Shown in pieces: positions 1 through 9,131 of a DNA stretch of 64,000 bases. The stretch comes from Streptomyces lavendulae subsp. lavendulae (GTDB lineage Bacteria; Actinomycetota; Actinomycetes; Streptomycetales; Streptomycetaceae), in contig NZ_CP024985.1 of the NCBI RefSeq assembly GCF_002803845.1, forward strand, positions 5,529,501 to 5,593,500, written 5' to 3'. The notes under the pieces are model-generated. The model was not told where the DNA came from and searched no databases. It saw nothing but the letters and a program-made list of their open reading frames with translations. Position 1 is the first letter of the stretch. The number at the start of each line of letters is the position of its first letter. Both the position numbers and the translations under genes were made by a program.

Positions 1-1068
1 AACGCCGCGCTGTCCTCCGCCCGCCGCAAGGCCCCCGGCTTCGCGCTCCTCGGCGTCCCCGGCACCACCGGCGACATCGTCCTGGAGCTCAAGACCGTCG
101 CCGACGTGGCGCTCGTCGGCTTCCCCAGCGCCGGCAAGTCCTCGCTGATCTCGGTGCTCTCCGCGGCCAAGCCGAAGATCGCGGACTACCCCTTCACCAC
201 CCTCGTCCCGAACCTGGGCGTGGTCACCGCCGGCTCGACGGTCTACACCATCGCCGACGTCCCCGGCCTGATCCCGGGCGCCAGCCAGGGCAAGGGCCTC
301 GGCCTGGAGTTCCTGCGCCACGTCGAGCGCTGCTCGGTCCTCGTGCACGTCCTGGACACCGCGACCCTGGAGACGGACCGCGACCCGGTCGCCGACCTCG
401 ACGTCATCGAGGAAGAGCTCAAGATCTACGGCGGCGGCCTGGAGAAGCGTCCGCGCCTCGTCGTCCTGAACAAGGTCGACATCCCCGACGGCCAGGACCT
501 CGCCGAGATGGTCCGCCCGGACCTGGAGGCCCGCGGCTACAAGGTGTTCGAGGTCTCCGCCGTCGCCCGTACGGGTCTCAAGGAGCTCTCCTACTTCCTC
601 GCCGAGGTCGTCGCCAAGGCCCGCGCCCGCAAGCCCAAGCAGGAGGCGACCCGCATCGTCATCCGGCCCAAGGCCGTGGACGACGCCGGCTTCACCGTCA
701 CCTACGACGAGGTCGAGGACGTCTACAACGTGCGCGGCGAGAAGCCGGAGCGCTGGGTGCGCCAGACCGACTTCAACAACGACGAGGCCGTCGGCTACCT
801 CGCGGACCGCCTCAACCGCCTCGGCGTCGAGGACGCGCTGAAGAAGGCCGGCGCCCGCGCCGGCGACGGCGTGGCCATCGGCTCCGACGAGAACGCCGTC
901 GTCTTCGACTGGGAGCCGACCATGATGGCCGGCGCCGAGATGCTGGGCCGCCGCGGTGAGGACCACCGCATGGAGGCCCCGCGTCCGGCCGCCCAGCGCC
1001 GCAGCGAGAAGGAAGCCAAGCGCGGCGACTCCGCCCAGCAGGAGTACGACGAGTTCCGTCCCTTCTAG
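1..1068 (+). CDS. obg: GTPase Obg/CgtA, 5' end outside the window
   Basis: Ribosome-associated GTPase of the Obg family, involved in 50S assembly and, in Streptomyces, linked to growth and differentiation control. The frame is open from base 1, so the start codon and the glycine-rich Obg fold lie outside the window. About 355 codons are visible. The G domain shows the P-loop GFPSAGKSS (about visible residues 40-48), the switch motif DVPGL and the base-specificity motif NKVD. The C-terminal OCT domain follows (about visible residues 215-290), with a charged tail ending EYDEFRPF. The next gene starts 55 bp downstream with its own promoter-like sequence. Identification is firm; only the N-terminus is missing. 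Confidence 0.97.
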   Translation, partial: NAALSSARRKAPGFALLGVPGTTGDIVLELKTVADVALVGFPSAGKSSLISVLSAAKPKIADYPFTTLVPNLGVVTAGSTVYTIADVPGLIPGASQGKGLGLEFLRHVERCSVLVHVLDTATLETDRDPVADLDVIEEELKIYGGGLEKRPRLVVLNKVDIPDGQDLAEMVRPDLEARGYKVFEVSAVARTGLKELSYFLAEVVAKARARKPKQEATRIVIRPKAVDDAGFTVTYDEVEDVYNVRGEKPERWVRQTDFNNDEAVGYLADRLNRLGVEDALKKAGARAGDGVAIGSDENAVVFDWEPTMMAGAEMLGRRGEDHRMEAPRPAAQRRSEKEAKRGDSAQQEYDEFRPF

Positions 1069-1110
1069 GGGCACGCGCACACGTTTGAACTCCGCTTTAC
1101 GCCGTTCGCC

Positions 1111-1116
1111 TAGGAT
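1111..1116 (+). promoter_or_regulatory. -10 hexamer for the GT2 gene (leaderless)
   Basis: TAGGAT lies 7 nt before the GTG at 1124. There is no Shine-Dalgarno sequence between them, so transcription would begin at or next to the start codon. A weak -35 (TTGAAC, 1085-1090) is 20 nt upstream, longer than ideal. Confidence 0.5.
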
Positions 1117-1123
1117 CCTCCGG

Positions 1124-2764
1124 GTGAGCAGCAGCGATTCCAGCAGTGACGCCACCACGGGCGGCCCCGCCGTCTCCGTGGTGGTGATCGCGTACAACGA
1201 CGCCGGGCTCGTGGGCGAGGCCGTGGCCTCGGCCCTCGCCCAGGGCCCGGTGGTCGCCGAGGTCATCGCGGTGGACGACGCCTCCTCGGACGGGACCGCG
1301 CGGGTGCTCGACGCCCTCGCCGCCGAGCACCCCCGGCTGAAGGTCGTGCACCGCACGGAGAACAGCGGGGGCTGCGGCACCCCGCGCAACGACGGGATCG
1401 CGGCCGCGAGCGCGCCGTACGTCCTCTTCCTGGACAGCGACGACGTCCTGCCGCCGGGCGCCGCCGAGGCCCTGGTCCGGGCCGCCGTCACCCACCGCGC
1501 CCCCGTCACGGTCGGCGCGTGCGTGCGCCGCGAGCTGCCGGAGGGCCGCGAGGTCCCCTGGATGCCCGGCCTGTACACCCCCGGTGAGGTCGTCGAGCGG
1601 CCCGCCGACCGGCCCGAGCTGGTGCGCGACACCCTCTGCGTGAACAAGCTCTACGAGCGCGCCTTCCTGGAGAAGCACGCGATCCGCTTCCCCGACGGCC
1701 GTTTCGTCTACGAGGACTTCGTCTTCACCTCCCGCGTCCTGGCGGCCGCCCCCCGGATCGCGGTCGTCGGCGACCTGGTCTACGTGTGGCACGTGCGCCG
1801 CAGCGCCGCCCAGGTGTCGATCTCCCTGGCCCGCGCCGACGTCGGCAACTGGCGCTCGCGGATCGCCGCGCACACCGTCGCCTCCCGGACCCTCGCCGAG
1901 GCCTCCCCGGAGCTGGGCCGCGCCTGCCAGGCCAAGTTCCTCGACTACGACCTGCGCATGTACCTGCGCGAGCTCGGCGAGGACCCCGGCTACCGGGCCG
2001 CCTGGTGGACCCTGACCCGCGACTACCTGACCGGCTTCGCGGACGCCGACATCGAGGCCGCCCCCGCCCGGGCCCGCTGGACCGCGCGCGTGCTGCTGGC
2101 GGTCGAGACCCCGCCCGCCGACCTGGAGCGGCTGGTCCGCTTCGCCGCCGAGCCGCCCCGGCTGCTGCCCCCGTACGCCACCGGCGACGGCGGCGGGCCG
2201 GTGTGGAGCACGGAGCTGCCGGTGCCGCTGGACGGACTCGACGGCCTGCCCCTCGCGGAACTCCCCGTCACCGTCGACGCCGAACCCGCCGGGCGCGGGG
2301 CGGTCCGGATCCGGGTGCACGACCTGTACGGCCGCCTCGCCGCGGCCGGTCCGCGCACCGTCCGGCTGGACTTCCTGCCCCGCGCGGGCGGCGCCGCCGT
2401 CGCCACGCGCCCCGTGGAGCTGCGGGCCGCCCCCGACGGGGACGGCTGGAGCGCCGAGGTGCCCTTCCGGATGCCCGCCCTGGCCGCCACGGGACGCCGC
2501 CGCGGGCTGCGCGGGATGCAGGCCTGGGACGTCCGGGCGGGCGTGGAGTGCGGCGACGGGAGCTCCCTCGTCACTTCGCTGCGCCCCCTCGGCGGACTGC
2601 TCCGGCGCCGGGCGCTGCCCAGCAGCCGGTACGGTGTTCTGCTGGCGCAGCCCTACCGCACGGCCGCCGGAGCGCTGGCCCTGCGCCTCGCGCCCGGTGC
2701 CGGGGGCGCGCTGACCTTCGTACGCAACCGCCTCGACCGCGCCCGCACGCGCAGGTCACGCTAG
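1124..2764 (+). CDS. Family 2 glycosyltransferase, probable wall-polymer transferase
   Basis: A 546-residue GT-A fold glycosyltransferase. The N-terminal third carries VVVIAYNDAG, VDDASSDGT and the metal-binding LDSDD motif near residues 102-106. The segment ENSGGCGTPRNDGI is nearly identical to one in the large GT2/TagF-like protein at 5111-7990, so the two catalytic domains are paralogues. The C-terminal half (about residues 380-546) looks beta-rich and I do not recognise it. There is no signal peptide, so the protein is cytoplasmic. The frame is open upstream to 956, but that would overlap obg. GTG 1124 is chosen because a TAGGAT hexamer ends 7 nt before it and homology begins soon after. 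It is followed 16 nt later by galE. Donor and acceptor are unknown; the context suggests wall glycopolymer synthesis. Confidence 0.88.
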   Translation: MSSSDSSSDATTGGPAVSVVVIAYNDAGLVGEAVASALAQGPVVAEVIAVDDASSDGTARVLDALAAEHPRLKVVHRTENSGGCGTPRNDGIAAASAPYVLFLDSDDVLPPGAAEALVRAAVTHRAPVTVGACVRRELPEGREVPWMPGLYTPGEVVERPADRPELVRDTLCVNKLYERAFLEKHAIRFPDGRFVYEDFVFTSRVLAAAPRIAVVGDLVYVWHVRRSAAQVSISLARADVGNWRSRIAAHTVASRTLAEASPELGRACQAKFLDYDLRMYLRELGEDPGYRAAWWTLTRDYLTGFADADIEAAPARARWTARVLLAVETPPADLERLVRFAAEPPRLLPPYATGDGGGPVWSTELPVPLDGLDGLPLAELPVTVDAEPAGRGAVRIRVHDLYGRLAAAGPRTVRLDFLPRAGGAAVATRPVELRAAPDGDGWSAEVPFRMPALAATGRRRGLRGMQAWDVRAGVECGDGSSLVTSLRPLGGLLRRRALPSSRYGVLLAQPYRTAAGALALRLAPGAGGALTFVRNRLDRARTRRSR

Positions 2765-2780
2765 AGCTCGGGAGATACGC

Positions 2781-3794
2781 ATGACTTTCCTCATCACCGG
2801 TGGGGCCGGCTACATCGGCTCACACGTCGTCCGGGCGATGCTGCTCGCGGGCGAGAAGGTCGTGGTCTTCGACGACCTCTCCACCGGCAACGAGCACCGT
2901 GTCCCGGAGGGCGTCCCGCTGGTGACCGCCTCGGTGCTGGACCGTCTCGCCCTGGACCGGGCCATCGCCGACCACCGGATCACCGGTGTGGTGCACCTCG
3001 CGGGCAAGAAGCAGGTCGGCGAGTCCGTCGAGAAGCCGCTGTACTACTACAACGAGAACGTCCAGGGCCTCACGGTCCTGCTCCAGGCCGTCGCCGCCGC
3101 CGGGATCCGCAACTTCCTCTTCTCCTCCTCCGCCTCGGTCTACGGCATGCCCGACGTGGACCTGGTCACCGAGGAAACGCCCTGCGCCCCGCTCAGCCCG
3201 TACGGCGAGACCAAGCTGGCCGGTGAGTGGCTCGTGCGGGCCGCCGGCAAGGCGCACGGGATCTCCACCGCCTGCCTGCGCTACTTCAACGTGGCGGGAG
3301 CGGCCACCCCGGAGCTCGCGGACACCGGCGTCTTCAACCTCGTCCCGATGGTGTTCGAACGCTACGACGCCGGCGAGGGCGCCCGGATCTTCGGCGACGA
3401 CTACCCGACCCCGGACGGCACCTGCATCCGCGACTACATCCACGTCGAGGACCTGGCGGACGCCCACGTCGTGGCCGCCCGCCGCCTCGCCGAGTGGGCC
3501 GCGGCCGGGGACCACAAGGACCTGACGGTCAACATCGGGCGCGGCGAGGGCGTCTCCGTCAAGGAGATGGTCGAGCTGCTGAACGAGGGCACAGGCCACA
3601 CCTACGCCCCCACCGTCACCCCGCGCCGTCCCGGCGACCCCGCGAAGGTGGTGGCCTCGGCCGACCGGATCGCGGCCGAGCTGGGCTGGAAGGCCCGGCA
3701 CGACGTCCGCGAGATGGTCACCTCGGCCTGGGCGGGCTGGCAGGCCAACCGCGCGGCCGCCGCCACCGCGCACAAGGACCTCCACACGGTCTGA
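2781..3794 (+). CDS. galE: UDP-glucose 4-epimerase
   Basis: Interconverts UDP-glucose and UDP-galactose, an extended short-chain dehydrogenase reaction with bound NAD. The 337-residue length is typical. The Rossmann motif GGAGYIGS is at residues 7-14. The catalytic Ser lies in FSSSASVYG (about residue 115), and YGETK (about 141-145) supplies the Tyr-x3-Lys pair. The start ATG is preceded by GGGAGATACGC. It lies 16 nt after the GT2 stop and is probably cotranscribed with it, supplying UDP-Gal or a related sugar nucleotide for the neighbouring glycosyltransferases. This copy is separate from any galactose-catabolic operon. A strong terminator follows. Confidence 0.95.
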   Translation: MTFLITGGAGYIGSHVVRAMLLAGEKVVVFDDLSTGNEHRVPEGVPLVTASVLDRLALDRAIADHRITGVVHLAGKKQVGESVEKPLYYYNENVQGLTVLLQAVAAAGIRNFLFSSSASVYGMPDVDLVTEETPCAPLSPYGETKLAGEWLVRAAGKAHGISTACLRYFNVAGAATPELADTGVFNLVPMVFERYDAGEGARIFGDDYPTPDGTCIRDYIHVEDLADAHVVAARRLAEWAAAGDHKDLTVNIGRGEGVSVKEMVELLNEGTGHTYAPTVTPRRPGDPAKVVASADRIAAELGWKARHDVREMVTSAWAGWQANRAAAATAHKDLHTV

Positions 3795-3817
3795 GCCCAC
3801 CCGGCCCGCACCACGAC

Positions 3818-3858
3818 GAAACCGCCCGCCCCGGATCCGGTCCGGGGCGGGCGGTTTC
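3818..3858 (+). terminator. Intrinsic terminator after galE
   Basis: Perfect inverted repeat with an 18-nt arm (3818-3835, GAAACCGCCCGCCCCGGA), a 5-nt loop and a matching right arm (3841-3858). It lies 24 bp after the galE stop and ends the GT2-galE unit. Confidence 0.85.
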
Positions 3859-3874
3859 TTCGCGTGATCAGTGG

Positions 3875-3937
3875 CGCACCTGGCGGACCGGGCGCACCTG
3901 GCGGACCGGGCGCACCTGGCGGACCGGGCGGACCGGG
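3875..3937. repeat. 18-bp tandem repeat, 3.5 copies
   Basis: Unit CGCACCTGGCGGACCGGG at 3875-3892, 3893-3910 and 3911-3928, followed by a half copy. It fills the gap between the galE terminator and the stop codon of the convergent GT4 gene. The unit also reads as Gly-Ala-Pro-Gly-Gly-Pro in one frame, but that frame is not a gene. Confidence 0.9.
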
Positions 3938-3941
3938 CGGA

Positions 3942-5114
3942 TCAGCGCTCCAGGAACGCGAAGAGCTCTTCCCACCGGTCGGTGATCTCCTCGCTGGAGT
4001 AGCGCCGCACGTGCCGGAAGCCCGCGTCGCCGAGCCGGTCGCGCAGGGCGCCGTCCGTCATCAGCGCGTCCAGGTGCGCGGCCAGCTCCATGGTGTTGCC
4101 GAGACGGGCCAGCAGCCCGTCCTCACCGTCCCGCACGATCTCCCGGACGCCCGGCGCGCAGTCGAACGCGGCCGCGGGCAGCCCCGCCGCCATGGCCTCC
4201 AGCAGGGTGATCGGGAACCCCTCCGCACGGGAGGCCTGGGCGAAGACGGAGGCCTCGCGCAGGGCGCCCAGCACGTCGCTGGTGCTGCCCATCCACTCCA
4301 CCGACTCGTCCAGCCCCAGCTCGGTGCAGTGCCTGCGCAAGGTGGCCTCCTCCGAGCCCGCCCCGTAGATCCGCAGGGTCCAGTCGGGGTGGCGCGGCAC
4401 GGCGTCCGCCCACGCGTCGAGCAGCAGGTCCATGCCCTTCTCGAAGGAGAGGCGGCCGACGCTCGCGACCACCTTCGCCGTCCGCGGAGCGGGCTCGTCG
4501 GGCATGAACGGCAGCGGGTTCGGCATGCTGTCGACGTTCTCCATGCCCGCCCGGATCCACAGGTCCGCGTCCTCGGGGGTGAGCACCAGGAGGCGGTCGG
4601 CCTCGGAGTAGAAGCGGCGCACCCGCTCGCCCCGGGTCGACTTGTTGCTGGCCTCGAACGACTCGTGGCTCATGCCGATGACCGAGAGCCCCTTGGTGTC
4701 GGCGAGGGACACCCACTCCATCGCCCAGACCTGTGTGACGATCACCACGGCGCCCGGCGCCGCCGCCCGGAACATCCCGGTCAGCACGTCCGCCTTGGCC
4801 CGCATCTGCGCCCGCCGGGACGCCTGGCGGCGCCGTTCGGGGGCGTTGAGGCGGCCCTTGACGCCGTGCAGCCGGCGGGCCTTGGGCGGGTGGGTGGCGT
4901 AGAGCGTCGTCATCTCGTACGGGAGGTCGGCGGGCAGCTTCTGCCGGATCTCCTCGGCGACCGGCGCGATGCCGACGACGTGCACGCGGTGGCCGCGCCC
5001 GCTCAGCAGCCGGGCCATCTGGTGGGACCACGTGGTCACACCGCCGAGCTCGTCCACGCTGTTGGAGACGAGGAAGACGTCGCGGCCGCCCTCGGTGGCG
5101 GTCTGCTGGCTCAC
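3942..5114 (-). CDS. Family 4 glycosyltransferase
   Basis: A 390-residue GT-B enzyme. The N-terminal half carries NSVDELGGVTTWSHQMARLL, the usual acceptor-side glycine-rich entry. The C-terminal half carries VGRLSFEKGMDLLLDAW, IYGAGSEE and the E-x7-E donor site in SRAEGFPITLLEAMAAGLP. It is therefore a retaining transferase using a nucleotide sugar in the cytoplasm. The GTG start overlaps the upstream stop as GTGA, so it is translationally coupled to the GT2/TagF-like protein. Together they form a two-gene minus-strand unit that converges on galE. A role in decorating or extending a teichoic-acid-like polymer is inferred from that partner, not from specific residues. Confidence 0.9.
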   Translation of the reverse strand: MSQQTATEGGRDVFLVSNSVDELGGVTTWSHQMARLLSGRGHRVHVVGIAPVAEEIRQKLPADLPYEMTTLYATHPPKARRLHGVKGRLNAPERRRQASRRAQMRAKADVLTGMFRAAAPGAVVIVTQVWAMEWVSLADTKGLSVIGMSHESFEASNKSTRGERVRRFYSEADRLLVLTPEDADLWIRAGMENVDSMPNPLPFMPDEPAPRTAKVVASVGRLSFEKGMDLLLDAWADAVPRHPDWTLRIYGAGSEEATLRRHCTELGLDESVEWMGSTSDVLGALREASVFAQASRAEGFPITLLEAMAAGLPAAAFDCAPGVREIVRDGEDGLLARLGNTMELAAHLDALMTDGALRDRLGDAGFRHVRRYSSEEITDRWEELFAFLER

Positions 5115-7990
5115 TTGCCGCTCCTGGTGAAGAACTTCTCGACGATCTGACGGGCGGCGTCCCCGCGGTCGTACTCGCCGAACTCGCTGAGGAAGCGCTG
5201 GCGGGCCTCCGCGTACTTGGCGTCCGCCTCGTCGAAGGCGCCGACGGCCTGCATCAGCTCGTCGGCCGTGGCCACCACGGGGCCCGGCGCCTTCTCCTTG
5301 AGGTCGAAGTAGGTGCCGCGGATGTCCGTCGCGTACTTCTCGTAGTCGTACGCGAAGAACAGCATCGGCCGGTCCAGCACCGCGTAGTCGAACATCACGG
5401 AGGAGTAGTCCGTGATCAGCCCGTCGGCGAGCGCCAGCAGCGGGGTGATGTCGTGGTACCGGGACACGTCCACGACGCGGCCCGCCACCGACGGCGGCAG
5501 CGAGACGCTGTTGAGGTAGTGGGTGCGCACCAGCAGGGTGAAGCGGTCACCTAGCCGGTCCGCGAACTCCTCCACGTCGAAGGGGAACTCGAAGCCCTCC
5601 ACCGTGCCGTCCGCGTTCGCCCGGAACGTCGGCGCGTACAGCAGCACCTTCTTGTCCGGGTCGATGCCCAGCTCGGCGGCGAGCGGCCCGCGCACCCGCT
5701 CCCCGCTCTGCACCTCGGCGCGGTGCGCCTCGACCAGGGCGTCGTTGCGCGGGTAGCCGGTGCGCAGCAGCACCTCGTCGCGCAGCCGGAAGCCCTTGGC
5801 CAGGGTGCGGACGTCGTGCTCGGAGCGGATCAGGAAGTGGTCGAAACGGTCGACGGCCGCCTGGAAGCGGTCCTGACCGGCCTTGCCCTGCGCCTTGGTG
5901 CGGGGCTCGTGGAAGCCCATCCGCTTGAGCGCGGAGCCGTGCCAGGTCTGGATGTACGTGGTCCCGGGGCGCTTGGCCAGGGCCAGCGGGAAGCCCTGGT
6001 TGTCGACCCAGTACTCGGCCTGGGCCAGCGCCCGCAGGTACGGCCAGCTCCAGCGCCGCACCAGGGTGGCCTCCTTGGGGAAGCCGGTGGGCTTGCCGCC
6101 CGCGTAGGACCAGATCGCCTCGAAGGGCGCGCCCTGGCGCACCATCTCCTCGTAGATCGCCTTCGGGCTGTCGCTGTACTGCTTGCCCATGTGGCTCTCG
6201 AAGACGACGGTGCCCTTCTTGACCGGCAGCTTCGAGAAGACCTCGTGGTAGAGCTTGACCTTCTGCTCGCCCGAACCGAGGTTGCGGCGGGCCTTCAGGG
6301 CCCGGCGCAGGCTGCGCTTGACGACGCCGGCGGCCTTGCCGTGCATGGCGTTGTTGAGCAGCGCCTGGGTGCGGACGGCGGCGCGGCCCTCGGCGGTCAG
6401 GACGTAGGAGAGGTTGCCCTTCTTGGTCATCTCCGGCTCGAAGCGGTCGGAGACCAGCCGGGTCAGGCGCGGACGGACCCGCAGCCGGGCCGCGGACTCC
6501 AGGTCGACGCCGCCGACCGAGACGCGCGTGGTCATCCGGTCGCCGCCGGCCGTCAGCTTCAGCCGGACGTCCCAGACGGCGTCGATGATGCCGAGCGGAC
6601 GGACCGTCGAGGCCACGTCGGCCGTGGTGCTCCACTCGATCGTGTCACCGGCGTGGCGCACGGTCGTCACGGGGAACGTGAACGAGCGCACCCCGATCTG
6701 GCGCCGGGCCCGGAACTCCAGGGTGGCCTTCAGCGGAGTCTCGGCCTTGATCCGGCCCAGCGGGTTCACGATCCGGCCCGCGAGGGTGACGGTGCCGCGG
6801 CCGTCGTCCTCGTACGAGGTCAGCCGGTTGCCCAGGGCCAGCGAGGACAGCGGGGCGGTGTGGTAGCCCTGGTCGGTGACGTCCAGTATGCGGCGGCCCT
6901 CGTCGTCGGCCGGGTCGTCGATGTGCCGTGCGCACCAGTAGACGCGGCCGTCGCGCTCGGCGAGCGGGGAGCACAGCCGGCCCTTGTTGGTCATCGCGTC
7001 GGCGGCCGGCAGGAGGTTGTCCCAGTCCTCCTTGCCCAGCAGGTAGGCGCAGATGGCCTGGAGGTGCGTGACGTTCTCGTACGCGGCCGGGTCGATGCCC
7101 GCCAGGTAGCCGTTGGCGAGCCGGGCGAACTCCTGGCGGTACGCGTCGCCCAGCAGGGGCAGGTCGCGCAGGTGGAGCACCAGGTCGTGCTTGAGGAACT
7201 TGGCGTCCTTCGCGGACTTGATGGCCGTGTGCCCCTTGGCGGCCAGCAGCTCGTCGACGCGGCGGTGGATCTCCATCCGGTGGACGAAGTTCGCGATCTC
7301 GTGGCGCCGGTTGCTGATCGACAGCGCGGAGGCCTTCTCGACCACGTTCCAGAAGTACACGTGGTTGGGGATCAGCGTGATGCGGCGCGCGGCGACGTAC
7401 GCCTGCGCCGAGAACAGCAGGTCCTCGTAGTGGATGCCGACCGGGAACTCCAGGCCCTGCTCCAGCAGGAACTCGCGCCGGTAGCACTTGTTCGTGGAGA
7501 GGGTGTCGTAGACCAGCAGGTCCGGGTACTCGGTGATGGAGTCCAGCGTGCGGGTGCGCGCGTAGATCCACGGGTACCACTCGGTGGTCTTGTTCCAGCG
7601 GTTGTCGAGGTGCACGCGCACGCACATGCCCGAGACCAGGTCGGCCCCGGTGCGCTCGGCCGCGGCCAGCATGTTCCGGCAGGCGTTGCGTTCCAGTACG
7701 TCGTCGCTGTCCAGGAACATGACGTACCGGCCGGCGGTCTGCCGGATCCCGTGGTTGCGGGGCGCGCCGCACCCGCCGCTGTTCTCGGGCAGCCTGAAGG
7801 CGCGCACCCGCTCCGGATGCGCCGCCGCCAGCTCCTGGGCGACCTCGTACGACCGGTCCTTGCTGCAGTCGTCCACGATCACGACTTCGACCCCGCGCAG
7901 GGTCTGGTCCAAAACCGACTGGACGGCTGTCGGCAGACGCTCTGCGTCGTTGTAGACGATGACGACCACGGAGACGTCAGGCACGTGCAC
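5111..7990 (-). CDS. GT2 glycosyltransferase fused to CDP-glycerol glycerophosphotransferase (TagF-like)
   Basis: A 959-residue bifunctional-looking enzyme. Residues 1-240 form a GT-A domain with VVIVYNDAE, VDDCSKD and DSDD (94-97). A middle region (about 360-530) is beta-rich. The C-terminal 400 residues match the CDP-glycerol:poly(glycerophosphate) glycerophosphotransferase family. Its signature motifs are TWHGSALKRMG, TGYPRNDALV and LITDYSSVMFDY. It would polymerise or attach glycerol-phosphate units and add sugars to a wall teichoic-acid-like polymer at the inner membrane face. The start is GTG 7990 (GTG 7984 is also possible). A divergent promoter region of about 150 bp separates it from the GtrB-like gene. 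Family assignment is firm; the exact polymer is inference. Confidence 0.9.
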   Translation of the reverse strand: MHVPDVSVVVIVYNDAERLPTAVQSVLDQTLRGVEVVIVDDCSKDRSYEVAQELAAAHPERVRAFRLPENSGGCGAPRNHGIRQTAGRYVMFLDSDDVLERNACRNMLAAAERTGADLVSGMCVRVHLDNRWNKTTEWYPWIYARTRTLDSITEYPDLLVYDTLSTNKCYRREFLLEQGLEFPVGIHYEDLLFSAQAYVAARRITLIPNHVYFWNVVEKASALSISNRRHEIANFVHRMEIHRRVDELLAAKGHTAIKSAKDAKFLKHDLVLHLRDLPLLGDAYRQEFARLANGYLAGIDPAAYENVTHLQAICAYLLGKEDWDNLLPAADAMTNKGRLCSPLAERDGRVYWCARHIDDPADDEGRRILDVTDQGYHTAPLSSLALGNRLTSYEDDGRGTVTLAGRIVNPLGRIKAETPLKATLEFRARRQIGVRSFTFPVTTVRHAGDTIEWSTTADVASTVRPLGIIDAVWDVRLKLTAGGDRMTTRVSVGGVDLESAARLRVRPRLTRLVSDRFEPEMTKKGNLSYVLTAEGRAAVRTQALLNNAMHGKAAGVVKRSLRRALKARRNLGSGEQKVKLYHEVFSKLPVKKGTVVFESHMGKQYSDSPKAIYEEMVRQGAPFEAIWSYAGGKPTGFPKEATLVRRWSWPYLRALAQAEYWVDNQGFPLALAKRPGTTYIQTWHGSALKRMGFHEPRTKAQGKAGQDRFQAAVDRFDHFLIRSEHDVRTLAKGFRLRDEVLLRTGYPRNDALVEAHRAEVQSGERVRGPLAAELGIDPDKKVLLYAPTFRANADGTVEGFEFPFDVEEFADRLGDRFTLLVRTHYLNSVSLPPSVAGRVVDVSRYHDITPLLALADGLITDYSSVMFDYAVLDRPMLFFAYDYEKYATDIRGTYFDLKEKAPGPVVATADELMQAVGAFDEADAKYAEARQRFLSEFGEYDRGDAARQIVEKFFTRSGK

Positions 7991-8147
7991 CTCGATCCCT
8001 TCGTTCCATTCCGCTTATCCAGTCAAAGCTACCGTGTGCCGCACGCGACTCGGGCAGGCCGACGTCCGGCGTGCATACTTCTAAGGAGAGGTGAGTGGCG
8101 GGTCCGGTCGCCGACAATCACCCGTTCGGAGCCAGCAGGAAGTGTCC

Positions 8148-9131
8148 ATGACCAAGCTGTCCGTAGTTGTCCCTTGCTACAACGAAGAAGCCGTGATCGA
8201 CAGCTTCGACGCAGAGATCCGCAGGGTCCTGGACGCCCTGCCCGTGGAGTACGAGGTCTGCTACGTCGACGACGGCAGTCGTGACGGGACCCTCGGAAAG
8301 CTCCGCACGATCGCCGCGGCGTACGGGGAGCAGACCCGGTACGTGTCCTTCAGCCGGAACTTCGGCAAGGAGGCGGGCATGCTCGCCGGGCTGAAGGAGG
8401 CCACGGGCGACGCGGTGGTCATCATGGACGCCGACCTCCAGCACCCGCCGGAGCTGATCGCCACCATGCTGGAGCACTACCGGCAGGGCCACGACCAGGT
8501 CATCGCCCGGCGCACCCGCGAGGGCGACAAGAAGGTCCGCTCGGCGCTCAGCCGCCTCTACTACCGCGGGGTCAACCGCTGGGTCGACGTGGAGCTCACC
8601 GACGGGGTCGGCGACTTCCGGCTGCTCTCCCGCCCGGCCGTCGACGCCCTGCTGGCGCTCCCGGAGTACAACCGCTTCTCCAAGGGCCTCTTCTCGTGGA
8701 TCGGCTTCGACACCGTCCACTTCGACTACCAGAACGCCCAGCGCGAGGCCGGCGAGACCAAGTGGAAGTTCGGCTCCCTGCTGAACTACGGCATGGACGG
8801 GCTGATCTCCTTCAACAACCGGCCCCTGCGCATCGGGATCTGGCTGGGCGTGTCGCTGGTCGGGCTGACCGTCCTGTACGCGCTGTGGATCACCGCGATG
8901 GCGATCACGAACGGCATCGACTCGCCGGGTTACGTCACCCTCGTCGCGATGATCGCCGGTATCGGCGGCGTTCAGATGATCATGCTGGGACTGATCGGCG
9001 AGTACATCGGCCGCATCTACTACGAGACCAAGCGCCGCCCGCACTTCCTCGTCAAGGAAGCCCACGGCGTGACCACCGAGCGGATGCCCGAGGCCTCCGA
9101 AGCCGTGATCGTGGAGCGCAGCAGCCGATGA
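8148..9131 (+). CDS. GtrB/DPM1-like polyprenyl-phosphate glycosyltransferase
   Basis: A 327-residue GT2 enzyme that probably loads a sugar from a nucleotide donor onto polyprenyl phosphate. Motifs: VVPCYNEE, VDDGSRDGT and the metal site MDADLQHPPE, then FSRNFGKEAGM. Two C-terminal transmembrane helices (about residues 225-245 and 260-285) are typical of GtrB/DPM1 membrane forms. I chose ATG 8148, with AGGAAG 6 nt upstream. An in-frame GTG at 8091 with GGAGAG close by would add 19 residues and cannot be excluded. The stop overlaps the next start (ATGA), coupling it to the GtrA-like protein, as in O-antigen and arabinogalactan sugar-modification pairs. Confidence 0.9.
   Translation: MTKLSVVVPCYNEEAVIDSFDAEIRRVLDALPVEYEVCYVDDGSRDGTLGKLRTIAAAYGEQTRYVSFSRNFGKEAGMLAGLKEATGDAVVIMDADLQHPPELIATMLEHYRQGHDQVIARRTREGDKKVRSALSRLYYRGVNRWVDVELTDGVGDFRLLSRPAVDALLALPEYNRFSKGLFSWIGFDTVHFDYQNAQREAGETKWKFGSLLNYGMDGLISFNNRPLRIGIWLGVSLVGLTVLYALWITAMAITNGIDSPGYVTLVAMIAGIGGVQMIMLGLIGEYIGRIYYETKRRPHFLVKEAHGVTTERMPEASEAVIVERSSR

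Noticed and set aside
3864..5150. Plus-strand ORF with a collagen-like Gly-Ala-Pro start
   Set aside because: The Gly-Ala-Pro repeats come from the 18-bp intergenic repeat, and the rest is antisense to the GT4 gene.
5723..8284. Long plus-strand ORF (853 codons) opposite the TagF-like gene
   Set aside because: It is a GC-skew shadow of a clearly homologous minus-strand gene; its translation is low-complexity Ala/Val/Gly/Arg with no family match.
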